Assembly (NCBI GenBank): GCA_022801475.1
Contig: JAAWSH010000017.1
Span: 1 to 13,071, forward strand
Source: Acutalibacter sp.
GTDB taxonomy: Bacteria > Bacillota > Clostridia > Oscillospirales > Acutalibacteraceae
Direction: 5' to 3'
DNA: 13,071 nt
Below are positions 1 through 6,934 of this stretch, in pieces. How positions within the stretch are numbered: the stretch's first letter is position 1; every line of letters starts with the position of its first letter. The translations under genes and the position numbers were made by a program. The notes beneath the pieces are model-generated. The model was given only the letters and a program-made list of their open reading frames with translations. It was not told the origin of the DNA and made no database searches.

Positions 1-1851
1 ATCGAGTGCTTCTTCTTCCCCCCGGACCTGCCCGCCCGGCCCAACTTTACCCCAGACAGCGAGTCCAAGTGGTCCTCTCTGGGGGCCTGGCTGCCTTTGT
101 TCAGCATGACCGGGGTCATTGGCTGGCTACAGCTGCGGCACAGGCACTGGCTGAAAAAGATGCTGTGGATCCTCTTTGCCATGGCCCTGGTGCCTTTCCT
201 CAACTCCTCCTTCCAGATGATGAACAGCGCCTTTTACGCCCGGTGGTACTATATGCTGACCCTGATGATGAGCCTAGCTACTGTGATGGCCCTGGAAAAC
301 CAGCGGGTGGACTGGCGGCGGTCCATTACCTGGACCCTGACGATTACCGTGGCTATTGCGGCTGTAATCGGCTTTATGCCCGTGGTAGAGACCGAGGACG
401 GAGAAACCACTGTGACCATGGGCTTGGAGCAGTACCCCACCCGTTTTTGGAGCTATGTGGCCATTTCCCTGATCTGCCTGGGGATACTGGTGTATATCTT
501 CCTGTTCTGCCGGAGCAGCCGCCGGGTGTTCCGCCGGGTGACCATGGGCTGCCTTTCGGCAGTGTCGGTGCTGTACGCCATCTTCTTTATCGCCTTGGGC
601 AAAACCCAGAGCGACTATACCTGGGACCACATTATACCCTACCAGCTGAACGGCGGCGCGGCCATCGACCTGCCGGATCTTCAGCAATGCCGTTCGGACT
701 TTTACGAGTCTTTGGACAACGCGGCCATGTTCTGGCAAATTCCCTCTATTCAGGCCTTTCACAGCATTGTGCCCGGGCCTGTGATGGAGTTCTACGACTC
801 TATTGGCGTAAAGCGGGACGTGGCCTCTAGACCAAAGGTGAGCCACTATGCCCTGCGGGGCCTGACCAGTGTGCGCTGGCTGTTTGACGATGACAGGGAC
901 CGGGACTTTTTTGCCGGGGAGGATTCCAGCGAACCCGCTATGCCCGGCTGGGCCTACTATGGCAATGCCAACGGCTATGACATCTGGGAAAACGAGTACT
1001 ATGTCCCCATGGGTTTTTCCTATGACTATTATTTAACCCGCAGCGAGTACGAGACCCTGGGCAAGGGCAGCGACACCACCTGCGGAGCCCGTGAGCTCTC
1101 TATGCTGCGGGCCGTGGTGCTGGAGGACCAAGAGGCTGTGCGGATTGCCGAGGCCATGGGTTTGACCCATCTTTCTGGCGACATGCGGAGCTTTACCGAA
1201 GCAGGCTACCTAAAGGATTGCCAGGACCGGGCCGCCACCGCCTGTCATGAGTTCCGCTATACCCAGACCGGATTTGAGGCCAAAATGGACACCCCCCAAA
1301 GGGACCGGCTGGTGTTTTTCAGCGTACCCTATGAGCCAGGCTGGAGTGCCCGGGTGAACGGCCAGCCCACCGAGATCCTTCGGGTAAACGTGGGCTTTAT
1401 GGCAGTGAAAGTGCCGGCCCAGGGCCCTGCCGTCCATATTGAGTTCACCTATTCCACCCCTGGACTGGGGCTGGGGGCGCTGGTATCCCTGGGGGCGCTG
1501 ATTCTGCTCATCGCCTATCTGACCCTTGGGAAGCGGATGAACAACTTTGCCCCAGAGCCAAAGGTTTATCCCAAGGTTATGCGGGTGGCCCGGTTTGCGG
1601 ACTATGAGAAGCGCCGGAGGGCCCGGTTCTCCCGGCCGGGCGCCCTGTGCCTGCCAAATCGTAGAGAAGCGGCCGTGCCTCCCGAGGACCCGCCGGAGCC
1701 AGGGACCGTATTGACAGAAAAAGAGGAAAAGGGAGCGCCCGCCCGCCAGGAGCCCCCCGCCCCCCGGCACGAACGGCTTCAGCCCCGGCCTTGGCCGGAG
1801 AAAAAAGAAGAGGCGGAAGAAAAGGAAGAGGAACCGGAAGAAACTAACTGA
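1..1851 (+). CDS. yfhO: YfhO-family membrane protein (GT-C-like), 5' end outside window
   Basis: The frame is open from base 1, so the N-terminus is missing; 616 residues are visible, against roughly 850-900 usual for the family. About six hydrophobic segments lie in the first ~205 residues (for example around 26-46, 51-70 and 80-100). A large soluble domain follows, then the typical family ending: a beta-sandwich-like stretch with EPGWSARVNGQP (near residues 445-456) and a last membrane helix at about 480-505. An unusual Pro/Glu/Lys-rich, highly charged tail of about 100 residues follows the last helix. In Bacillus subtilis, YfhO works with the GT2 enzyme CsbB to put GlcNAc on lipoteichoic acid, moving the sugar from a lipid carrier on the outer membrane face. 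The next gene is a CsbB-like GT2 only 14 bases downstream, so the same kind of pair is inferred. The acceptor polymer and sugar cannot be read from sequence. An internal TTG at 97 is not the start. Confidence 0.85.
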   Translation: MECFFFPPDLPARPNFTPDSESKWSSLGAWLPLFSMTGVIGWLQLRHRHWLKKMLWILFAMALVPFLNSSFQMMNSAFYARWYYMLTLMMSLATVMALENQRVDWRRSITWTLTITVAIAAVIGFMPVVETEDGETTVTMGLEQYPTRFWSYVAISLICLGILVYIFLFCRSSRRVFRRVTMGCLSAVSVLYAIFFIALGKTQSDYTWDHIIPYQLNGGAAIDLPDLQQCRSDFYESLDNAAMFWQIPSIQAFHSIVPGPVMEFYDSIGVKRDVASRPKVSHYALRGLTSVRWLFDDDRDRDFFAGEDSSEPAMPGWAYYGNANGYDIWENEYYVPMGFSYDYYLTRSEYETLGKGSDTTCGARELSMLRAVVLEDQEAVRIAEAMGLTHLSGDMRSFTEAGYLKDCQDRAATACHEFRYTQTGFEAKMDTPQRDRLVFFSVPYEPGWSARVNGQPTEILRVNVGFMAVKVPAQGPAVHIEFTYSTPGLGLGALVSLGALILLIAYLTLGKRMNNFAPEPKVYPKVMRVARFADYEKRRRARFSRPGALCLPNRREAAVPPEDPPEPGTVLTEKEEKGAPARQEPPAPRHERLQPRPWPEKKEEAEEKEEEPEETN

Positions 1852-1865
1852 AAGGATGTGCCGCC

Positions 1866-2831
1866 ATGAACCCCACCGTCTATTTTGTCATTCCCTGCTA
1901 TAACGAGGAAGAGGTTCTGCCCGAAACCGTCCGCCGTCTTTCTGCCAAGCTGGACGCCATGCGCCAGCAGGGCCTGGCCAATGCGCAAAGCCGGATGCTG
2001 CTGGTGGACGACGGAAGCCGGGACAAGACCTGGCAGCTGATTACCCGGCTGAACCAGGAGAATATGTATGTGGAGGGGGTTAAGCTGGCCCACAACCGGG
2101 GCCACCAGAACGCCCTGCTGTGCGGCCTGATGACCGCCATGGACAGCTGCGACTGCGCCATTAGCCTGGACGCGGACCTACAGGACGACGTGGACGCGCT
2201 GGACCAGTTTGTACAAAAATATCTGGAGGGCTGCGACGTGGTGTACGGCGTGCGCAACAAGCGGGACACGGACACCTGGTTTAAGCGCACCACTGCCGAG
2301 GGCTTTTACAAGGTGATGAAGCTTTTGGGCGTGGACGTGGTCTTTAACCACGCGGACTACCGGCTAATGAGCAAGAGGGCCCTGGAGGGGCTCTCCGAGT
2401 ACAAAGAGGTCAACCTGTTCCTGCGGGGGCTGGTGCCACTCATTGGCTACCGCAGCGACTACGTGTACTACGACCGCCACGAACGTTTTGCGGGAGAGTC
2501 CAAGTATCCGCTGAAAAAGATGATCTCCTTTGCTCTGGACGGCATCACCAGCTTTAGTGTAAAGCCCCTAAAGCTGATCTCCAACTTTGGAATTCTCCTT
2601 TCTGTCCTAAGCGTATTTGGGCTTTTGTACGCCCTGGTCTCATACTTTGCCGGATGGGCTGTGTCTGGGTGGACGGCCATTGTGTGTTCTATTTGGCTTT
2701 TGGGCGGTTTACAGATGCTGTGCCTGGGAGTGGTAGGGGGCTATATTGGCAAAATTTACAGCGAAGTAAAGGCCCGGCCCCGGTACCGGGTGGAGGAGCA
2801 CCTGAAAAACCAAAAGGACAAACAGGGCTAG
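1866..2831 (+). CDS. GT2 polyprenyl-phosphate glycosyltransferase (CsbB/GtrB-like)
   Basis: This is a 321-residue, full-length family 2 glycosyltransferase of the DPM1/GtrB/CsbB type, predicted to move a sugar from a nucleotide donor to undecaprenyl phosphate at the inner membrane face. The GT-A fold motifs are visible: an N-terminal PCYNEEEVLP, VDDGS with D48-D49, and the metal-binding DADLQDD (residues 102-108). The C-terminus has two membrane helices at about 241-263 and 268-292, followed by the usual GGYIGKIYSEVKARPRY. The start is ATG at 1866 with an AAAGGA ribosome site directly at the stop of the upstream YfhO gene, so the two are co-transcribed and probably form one lipid-linked sugar glycosylation module. 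The TAG stop (2829-2831) lies inside the terminal CTAG of the 167-bp repeat that follows, so the original C-terminus may have been changed by that insertion. The sugar is unknown. Confidence 0.9.
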   Translation: MNPTVYFVIPCYNEEEVLPETVRRLSAKLDAMRQQGLANAQSRMLLVDDGSRDKTWQLITRLNQENMYVEGVKLAHNRGHQNALLCGLMTAMDSCDCAISLDADLQDDVDALDQFVQKYLEGCDVVYGVRNKRDTDTWFKRTTAEGFYKVMKLLGVDVVFNHADYRLMSKRALEGLSEYKEVNLFLRGLVPLIGYRSDYVYYDRHERFAGESKYPLKKMISFALDGITSFSVKPLKLISNFGILLSVLSVFGLLYALVSYFAGWAVSGWTAIVCSIWLLGGLQMLCLGVVGGYIGKIYSEVKARPRYRVEEHLKNQKDKQG

Positions 2832-2994
2832 GGCTTGTTTGAAAATAGAGGGAATGACGGATTTTTGCCCAGAAGCGACCAGCTTCAAGGAAAAAACTGC
2901 AAGGAATACTTGCGTATTACCAGGATTTTCGACGCGGAAGAGGACCCCTTCTGGGCAAAAAGACGGTGTTTTTGATTTTTCAAACAAGCCCTAG
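2828..2994. mobile_element. 167-bp MITE-like element, copy 1
   Basis: The ends form a perfect 18-bp inverted repeat, CTAGGGCTTGTTTGAAAA at 2828-2845 and its complement at 2977-2994. A second inner pair (TTTTGCCCAGAAG and complement, starting near 2862 and 2949) lets the whole element fold into a long imperfect hairpin. It has no ORF. A diverged copy of identical length lies at 7102-7268; by hand count 123 of 167 positions match with no gaps. The CTAG/TA termini fit non-autonomous derivatives of IS families that target YTAR or TA (IS5- or IS630-like), but no parent transposase is in the window. Confidence 0.8.
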
Positions 2995-2998
2995 GCGA

Positions 2999-3036
2999 CA
3001 AAAAACAGGGACCCCAGATGAGAGGGTCCCTGTTTA
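2999..3036 (-). terminator. Rho-independent terminator of the ricin-domain gene
   Basis: AAACAGGGACC and GGTCCCTGTTT pair around a short loop. Read on the minus strand, the stem is followed by a run of six T, about 12 bases after the TAA of the lectin gene. On the plus strand a weaker T-rich tail (TTTAGCTTTT) follows, so it may also stop transcripts coming from the glycosyltransferase. Confidence 0.85.
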
Positions 3037-3048
3037 GCTTTTGGACTG

Positions 3049-3681
3049 TTATTTCTTGGCAGTCTTGCGGGTGGTGCGGGCTGCGGGCTTCTTGGCAGGG
3101 GCCTTTTTGGTCACTGTCTTGCTCTTAGCAGCCTCAGCGGGCTTTTCTTCCACAAACTCGGCGTCAGCCGACGTCTTAGACTCAGCGCTAGCCGATGTCT
3201 TAGGCTCGGCTTTTGCCGCAGCCTTTTTTTCCGCCTTGGCTTTCAGGGCGGCGGGATCCACCAGTTTCCACTGCTGGCCCAAGCCGTCCACATCGTCCCA
3301 GATTTGCGCGGGGGCACCGTCGTCCTCCCGCATATCCACAATATCCAGAACCTTGCCAGACTGTATGTTCAGGATCTTTTTGTACGTGGGAGTAACCTTT
3401 ACCAGCTGCCACAGCTGGCTTTCGCCGCCCACGTCCTCCCAGGCCTGGGCCCAGGCGCCGGCCTCGGTGGCGCCGTGCATCACGTCCAGTACCTTGGCGT
3501 TTTGCTTGTTTACAAACTTTACCACCGCGCCGGTTTTCACCAGCTGCCACAGCTGAACGTCGCTGCCGTTGGGCTCGCACTGGGTCACGGGCAGGCCGTT
3601 GTCCAGGCCGGTGGTTTGCAGGGCCTTGCCGGTTCTGCGGTTGACTATCATCAGTTCTTCCATCTTCTCCTTAGCTGCCAT
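3049..3681 (-). CDS. Cytoplasmic ricin-type beta-trefoil protein with histone-H1-like basic tail
   Basis: The protein has 210 residues. Residues ~8-142 form three ricin-B repeats with QxW motifs at 43-45, 89-91 and 136-138 and secondary QAW/QIW motifs at 79-81 and 126-128, the pattern of a complete beta-trefoil (RICIN family, usually carbohydrate binding). Residues ~143-210 are low complexity, rich in Ala, Lys, Pro and Ser, with a tandem 8-residue repeat (AEPKTSAS, AESKTSAD) and a strongly basic end (KKAPAKKPAARTTRKTAKK), similar in style to histone H1 or bacterial Lys/Ala/Pro DNA-binding tails. There is no signal peptide or membrane helix, so it is probably cytoplasmic. ATG at 3681 is chosen because GAAAGGAAG lies 7-8 bases upstream; a TTG at 3699 overlaps that site and is rejected. 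It is monocistronic, with its own promoter (3796-3824) and terminator. Ligand and role are unknown; binding of nucleic acid or an anionic polymer by the tail is inference. Confidence 0.85.
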   Translation of the reverse strand: MAAKEKMEELMIVNRRTGKALQTTGLDNGLPVTQCEPNGSDVQLWQLVKTGAVVKFVNKQNAKVLDVMHGATEAGAWAQAWEDVGGESQLWQLVKVTPTYKKILNIQSGKVLDIVDMREDDGAPAQIWDDVDGLGQQWKLVDPAALKAKAEKKAAAKAEPKTSASAESKTSADAEFVEEKPAEAAKSKTVTKKAPAKKPAARTTRKTAKK

Positions 3682-3703
3682 CAAAAAACTTCCTTTCAAA
3701 CGG

Positions 3704-3719
3704 GGAGGCCGCCGCCTCC
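3704..3719 (-). promoter_or_regulatory. Leader hairpin next to lectin ribosome site
   Basis: In the roughly 108-base leader of the lectin mRNA, GGAGGC and GCCTCC form a 6-bp stem with a four-base loop, ending about six bases before the AAAGGAAG ribosome site (3690-3697). The stem contains a GGAGG sequence that could act as a decoy ribosome site. A regulatory role is only a possibility. Confidence 0.35.
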
Positions 3720-3795
3720 TGTACAGGTGTATTTTTTCTACGAGTGTCCCGCCGGGCGCGAATTCCGGAGGGAGTTTTAACTGGGTTACAAGATA

Positions 3796-3824
3796 ATTAT
3801 AGCCGCTAACAAAAATAATGTCAA
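3796..3824 (-). promoter_or_regulatory. Perfect-consensus sigma-A promoter for the lectin gene
   Basis: On the minus strand the sequence reads TTGACA (3824-3819), a 17-base spacer, then TATAAT (3801-3796). Both hexamers match the housekeeping sigma consensus at all twelve positions. The start point would be near 3789, giving a leader of about 108 bases before the ATG at 3681. No operator is evident. Confidence 0.85.
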
Positions 3825-4251
3825 ATGCAAAACCCTGTTGCAGGCCGGTGTTTTTTCCCGAAGTGCCGGGATTTGCGGGGCTTTTGGCAGAATTTGGTTG
3901 AGAATTTTAGCCAATATGGGCAGTTCTTTCAATGGCTGGGAGATGAAATTCGTAAAAAAATAAAATTGTAAATTTTGCCTTTGTACCCTTGGAAAACCGG
4001 CGTTTTAGGTGTATACTTATGGATATAATTGGTGTTTTTGCCGGTTTTGCATCTTTAGGGGCGGGCATGGCTGTTTCTGTGCGCAGCTTTGTCCGGTTTG
4101 CTGGGTTTTAGCCCACGGCTTAGCCAGCGGCGGGATGGCTCCTCTTTTTTGGCGGGGCGGTTTTGCTGTGGACGGGGCGGACCCTGCCGCCCATTATGGC
4201 TTGCTGTTTGAATCTTCAGGAATTTTCATGCAGCCGCTTGACTGTTCTGTT
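3825..4251. other. Spacer between divergent promoters
   Basis: No convincing intact gene is present in this stretch of more than 400 bases. It holds an AT-rich patch (about 3900-3980), a weak plus-strand promoter candidate (3989-4017), a possible broken small membrane ORF (4019-4255), and a 6-bp hairpin GGGCGG/CCGCCC near 4175-4195. Confidence 0.5.
3989..4017 (+). promoter_or_regulatory. Weak promoter candidate
   Basis: TTGGAA, a 17-base spacer and TATACT match the sigma-A consensus at 4 of 6 and 5 of 6 positions. Initiation would fall near 4024, just after the ATG of the 4019 ORF, so it cannot serve that start codon. It could give an RNA across the spacer towards the ATPase gene. Confidence 0.3.
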
Positions 4252-4255
4252 TTGA
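4019..4255 (+). pseudogene. Possible broken small two-helix membrane protein
   Basis: A frame of 79 codons starts with a peptide of 30 residues (MDIIGVFAGFASLGAGMAVS and ten more), is interrupted by TAG at 4109-4111 and 4121-4123, and resumes with a hydrophobic stretch GWLLFFGGAVLLWTGRTLPP before TGA at 4253-4255. Both segments look like membrane helices and the later codons have the GC-rich third positions of the real genes. Both stops are TAG and would be CAG with a single C-to-T change, giving FQPTAQPA as linker. The ribosome site is weak (TTAGGTG). Chance is a real alternative, and the first 30 residues could also be a genuine small peptide. Confidence 0.3.
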
Positions 4256-4280
4256 CTGACCATTTAGCATGCATTATACT
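4252..4280 (+). promoter_or_regulatory. Promoter of the P-type ATPase gene
   Basis: TTGACT (4252-4257), a 17-base spacer and TATACT (4275-4280) each match the sigma-A consensus at 5 of 6 positions. Initiation near 4287 would give a leader of under 40 bases with an AAAGGAG ribosome site at 4305-4311, 12 bases before the ATG at 4324. Confidence 0.75.
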
Positions 4281-4323
4281 TAGTCTATAAAATTCTCTCT
4301 ATTGAAAGGAGCCGCTTGCCGCT

Positions 4324-6759
4324 ATGCCTCTCCAAAAGCAACCCCCAGCATCTCCGGTCCCCCAGACTCGGGGACCCGAGCGTTTTTATCCCAACCCCAG
4401 CGAGGGCCTTTCGCCCCAGCAGGTGGCCCGGCGCATGGCCCAGGGCCTGCACAACGGCGATTCGGGCATAAAGAGCAAAACCGAGGGGCAGATTATCCGA
4501 GAAAACGTGTTCACCTTTTTTAACCTGCTGAACTTCGCCCTGGCCCTGGCCGTAATTTTGGTGGGATCGCCCCGCAGCGCCCTGTTTATGGGGGTGATTT
4601 TTTCCAATATTATCATTGGCTCTTTTCAGGGCATTCGCGCCAAGCACACCATTGACAAGCTCTCCCTGATCTCTTCTCCCAAGGCCACGGTAATGCGGGC
4701 AAGCCGGCAGTTTACCGTGCAGGTGGAGGATGTGGTGCTGGACGACATTCTGCTGCTCTCCTCCGGGGGGCAGATCTGTGCCGACGCTACGGTGGTGGCC
4801 GGCGAGTGCGAAGTGAACGAGTCTTTGCTCACCGGCGAGGCGGACCCCATTTTAAAGCAGCCCGGAGACCCGCTGCTTTCCGGCAGCTTTATTGTCAGTG
4901 GGAAGTGCTCGGCCCAGGTGGAACACGTGGGAGCCGAAAGCTATGCCAATAAGATTGCCGGGGACGCCAAGCACATGAAAAAGCGCAACTCGGAGATTAT
5001 GAATTCCATTGACTTTATTGTAAAGATCATTGGCTTTGCCATTCTGCCCATTGGCGGGCTGCTGTTCTGGAAGCAGTTCTTTGTGTTGGGAGACACCTTC
5101 CAAGCCTCGGTGGTCAGTACCGCCGCCGCCATGGTGGGCATGATTCCCGAGGGCCTGGTGCTGCTCATCAGCCTGGCCTTTGCAGTGAGCGTTATCAAGC
5201 TCTCTACCCACAAGACCCTGGTGCAGGATATGTACTGCGTAGAGACCCTGGCCCGGGTGGACACCCTTTGTCTGGACAAGACCGGCACCATTACAGAGGG
5301 CAGCATGCAGGTAGACGCTCTAGAGCCCTTTGAGGGCTTTACAAAGGAGGAGATGGAAGAAGCCCTAACTGCCCTGGTGAACACGCTTTCGGACAACAAC
5401 CCCACCTTTATGGCCCTAAAAGACTACCTGCCGGACCACACCCTGTGGAAGGCGGGGGAGACGGTGCCTTTTTCCTCTGCCAGAAAGTGGAGCGGGGTCT
5501 ACTTCCCAGGCCGGGGCAGCTATGTGATGGGGGCCGGGGAGTTCATCCTAGGACAGGCCTTTGAGGCTATCAAGGAAAAGGTAGAGGCCTGCTCCCAAAA
5601 CGGCCAGCGGGTGCTGCTTTTGGCCCGGGCCCAGGGGCCCTTTGAGGACAAGGGCCTGCCCGGGGGCCTGGCCAGCATGGGCCTGGTGCTCATCAGCGAC
5701 AAGATACGCAAAGAGGCCCCCAGCACCCTGCGGTACTTTGCGGACCAGGGGGTGGACCTAAAGGTGATCTCCGGAGACAACGCGGTGACTGTGGCAAACA
5801 TTGCCCGCAAGGCGGGACTGGAGCATGCGGACCGCTATGTGGACGCCACCACCCTGCGCACGGACGAGGACATTCGCCGGGCGGTAAAGGATTACGCGGT
5901 GTTTGGCCGGGTGACCCCCCAGCAGAAGCTGGCCTTTGTCAAGGCCCTGAAGGAGGACGGCCACACCGTGGCTATGACCGGCGACGGAGTCAACGACGTG
6001 CTGGCCCTAAAGGAGGCGGACTGCTCGGTGGCCATGGCCTCGGGCAGCGACGCGGCCCGCACGGTCTCCAACCTGGTGCTATTGGACAGCAACTTTGCCT
6101 CCATGCCTGTGGTGGTCCAGGAGGGGCGGCGGTCTATCAACAACCTTCAGCGATCCAGTTCCCTGTTTTTGGTCAAGACCATCTTCTCGGCCCTGATCGG
6201 CGTGCTGTTTATTTTTATCAACTACTCCTATCCCTTTGAGCCCATTCAGCAGACCCTCATCAGCTCCCTGACCATTGGTGTGCCCTCCTTTATTTTGGCC
6301 CTGGAGCCCAACAACGACCGGGTAAAGGGCAAGTTTATTTTCAACGTGATACGAATGTGCATCCCGGCGGCTTTGACCATGACAGCCAACATTGTGGTCT
6401 TGTGCACACTCACCGAGCCCCTGGGCCTGGCCAGCGCCGAAGCCTCTACCATGGCGGTTATGACCACAGCTATGACGGGCTTTATTATGCTGTTTAAGGT
6501 TAGCGCTCCTTTCAATACCCTGCGGGGCCTGCTGTTTGGCGGGCTGCTAACGGCCTTTGTACTGGCGTATCTGTTCTTTGGGCCGTTTTTCGCCCTGGTC
6601 AGCCTGACTCTGCCCATGCTCATTGCCCTTATGCCCTTGCTCTTGTTTTCCATTGTGTTTATGCTGGCGGCCCTGCACTTTGTAGACCATGTCATTGCCA
6701 ATTCCCAAAGCCCTGTGTACCTCTTTAGGGCCAAGCGGGGCCGGAAGGGGCGGCATTAA
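4324..6759 (+). CDS. P-type cation-transporting ATPase (CtpE/Exp7-like)
   Basis: The protein has 811 residues and the full P-type layout. A soluble N-terminus is followed by helices M1-M2 (~64-100), the actuator domain with TGEA (170-173), helices M3-M4 with PEGL (275-278), the phosphorylation motif DKTGT with catalytic D318, a nucleotide-binding domain, the hinge TGDGVND (552-558), and C-terminal helices from about 615. The PEGL in M4, the absence of an N-terminal heavy-metal domain and the wording around the phosphorylation site recall the Mycobacterium CtpE/pneumococcal Exp7 group rather than heavy-metal or potassium pumps. CtpE has been linked to calcium uptake, so a divalent cation, possibly calcium, is the best guess; the ion is not proven by sequence. 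The gene has its own promoter and terminator and no partner gene or visible metal-regulated leader. Confidence 0.9.
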   Translation: MPLQKQPPASPVPQTRGPERFYPNPSEGLSPQQVARRMAQGLHNGDSGIKSKTEGQIIRENVFTFFNLLNFALALAVILVGSPRSALFMGVIFSNIIIGSFQGIRAKHTIDKLSLISSPKATVMRASRQFTVQVEDVVLDDILLLSSGGQICADATVVAGECEVNESLLTGEADPILKQPGDPLLSGSFIVSGKCSAQVEHVGAESYANKIAGDAKHMKKRNSEIMNSIDFIVKIIGFAILPIGGLLFWKQFFVLGDTFQASVVSTAAAMVGMIPEGLVLLISLAFAVSVIKLSTHKTLVQDMYCVETLARVDTLCLDKTGTITEGSMQVDALEPFEGFTKEEMEEALTALVNTLSDNNPTFMALKDYLPDHTLWKAGETVPFSSARKWSGVYFPGRGSYVMGAGEFILGQAFEAIKEKVEACSQNGQRVLLLARAQGPFEDKGLPGGLASMGLVLISDKIRKEAPSTLRYFADQGVDLKVISGDNAVTVANIARKAGLEHADRYVDATTLRTDEDIRRAVKDYAVFGRVTPQQKLAFVKALKEDGHTVAMTGDGVNDVLALKEADCSVAMASGSDAARTVSNLVLLDSNFASMPVVVQEGRRSINNLQRSSSLFLVKTIFSALIGVLFIFINYSYPFEPIQQTLISSLTIGVPSFILALEPNNDRVKGKFIFNVIRMCIPAALTMTANIVVLCTLTEPLGLASAEASTMAVMTTAMTGFIMLFKVSAPFNTLRGLLFGGLLTAFVLAYLFFGPFFALVSLTLPMLIALMPLLLFSIVFMLAALHFVDHVIANSQSPVYLFRAKRGRKGRH

Positions 6760-6782
6760 AATAATTGGGAGCGAATAAAGGA

Positions 6783-6827
6783 TCAGCGTTCCAGGGCCTC
6801 TTAAAAGGCCGGGAGCGCTGGTTTTTT
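6783..6827 (+). terminator. Terminator of the P-type ATPase gene
   Basis: A long stem pairs TCAGCGTTCC with GGGAGCGCTGG (with a G-T pair) and continues with GGCCT/AGGCC across a small loop, followed by GTTTTTT. It begins 24 bases after the ATPase stop codon. Confidence 0.85.
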
Positions 6828-6868
6828 GCGGCAGCCTTTTCCTGCCCTGGGAAAGGGAGAAAGAAAGG

Positions 6869-6897
6869 TTGATAATTGGGAGAGGATATAGTATAAT
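6869..6897 (+). promoter_or_regulatory. Strong promoter upstream of repeats and ddl
   Basis: TTGATA (6869-6874), a 17-base spacer and TATAAT (6892-6897) match the consensus at 5 of 6 and 6 of 6 positions. The start point would be near 6904. The first real gene downstream is ddl at 7466, so the leader would be about 560 bases and pass through two repeat elements. This is the best promoter seen for the ddl-murI-ywiB operon. Confidence 0.7.
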
Positions 6898-6934
6898 GCA
6901 AAGGAAAGTGCCCCCGGATGTTTATGGGACATAG

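Noticed and set aside
3682..3699. Upstream TTG start for the ricin-domain gene
   Set aside because: It overlaps the GAAAGGAAG ribosome site that fits ATG 3681.
3828..3857. Terminator-like stem before a T run near 3850
   Set aside because: The pairing is short and broken, and no plus-strand gene ends upstream of it.
4009..4290. A 93-residue Cys-rich plus-strand ORF upstream of the ATPase gene
   Set aside because: The composition follows a T/G-rich spacer, there is no ribosome site, and the ATPase promoter lies inside its 3' end.
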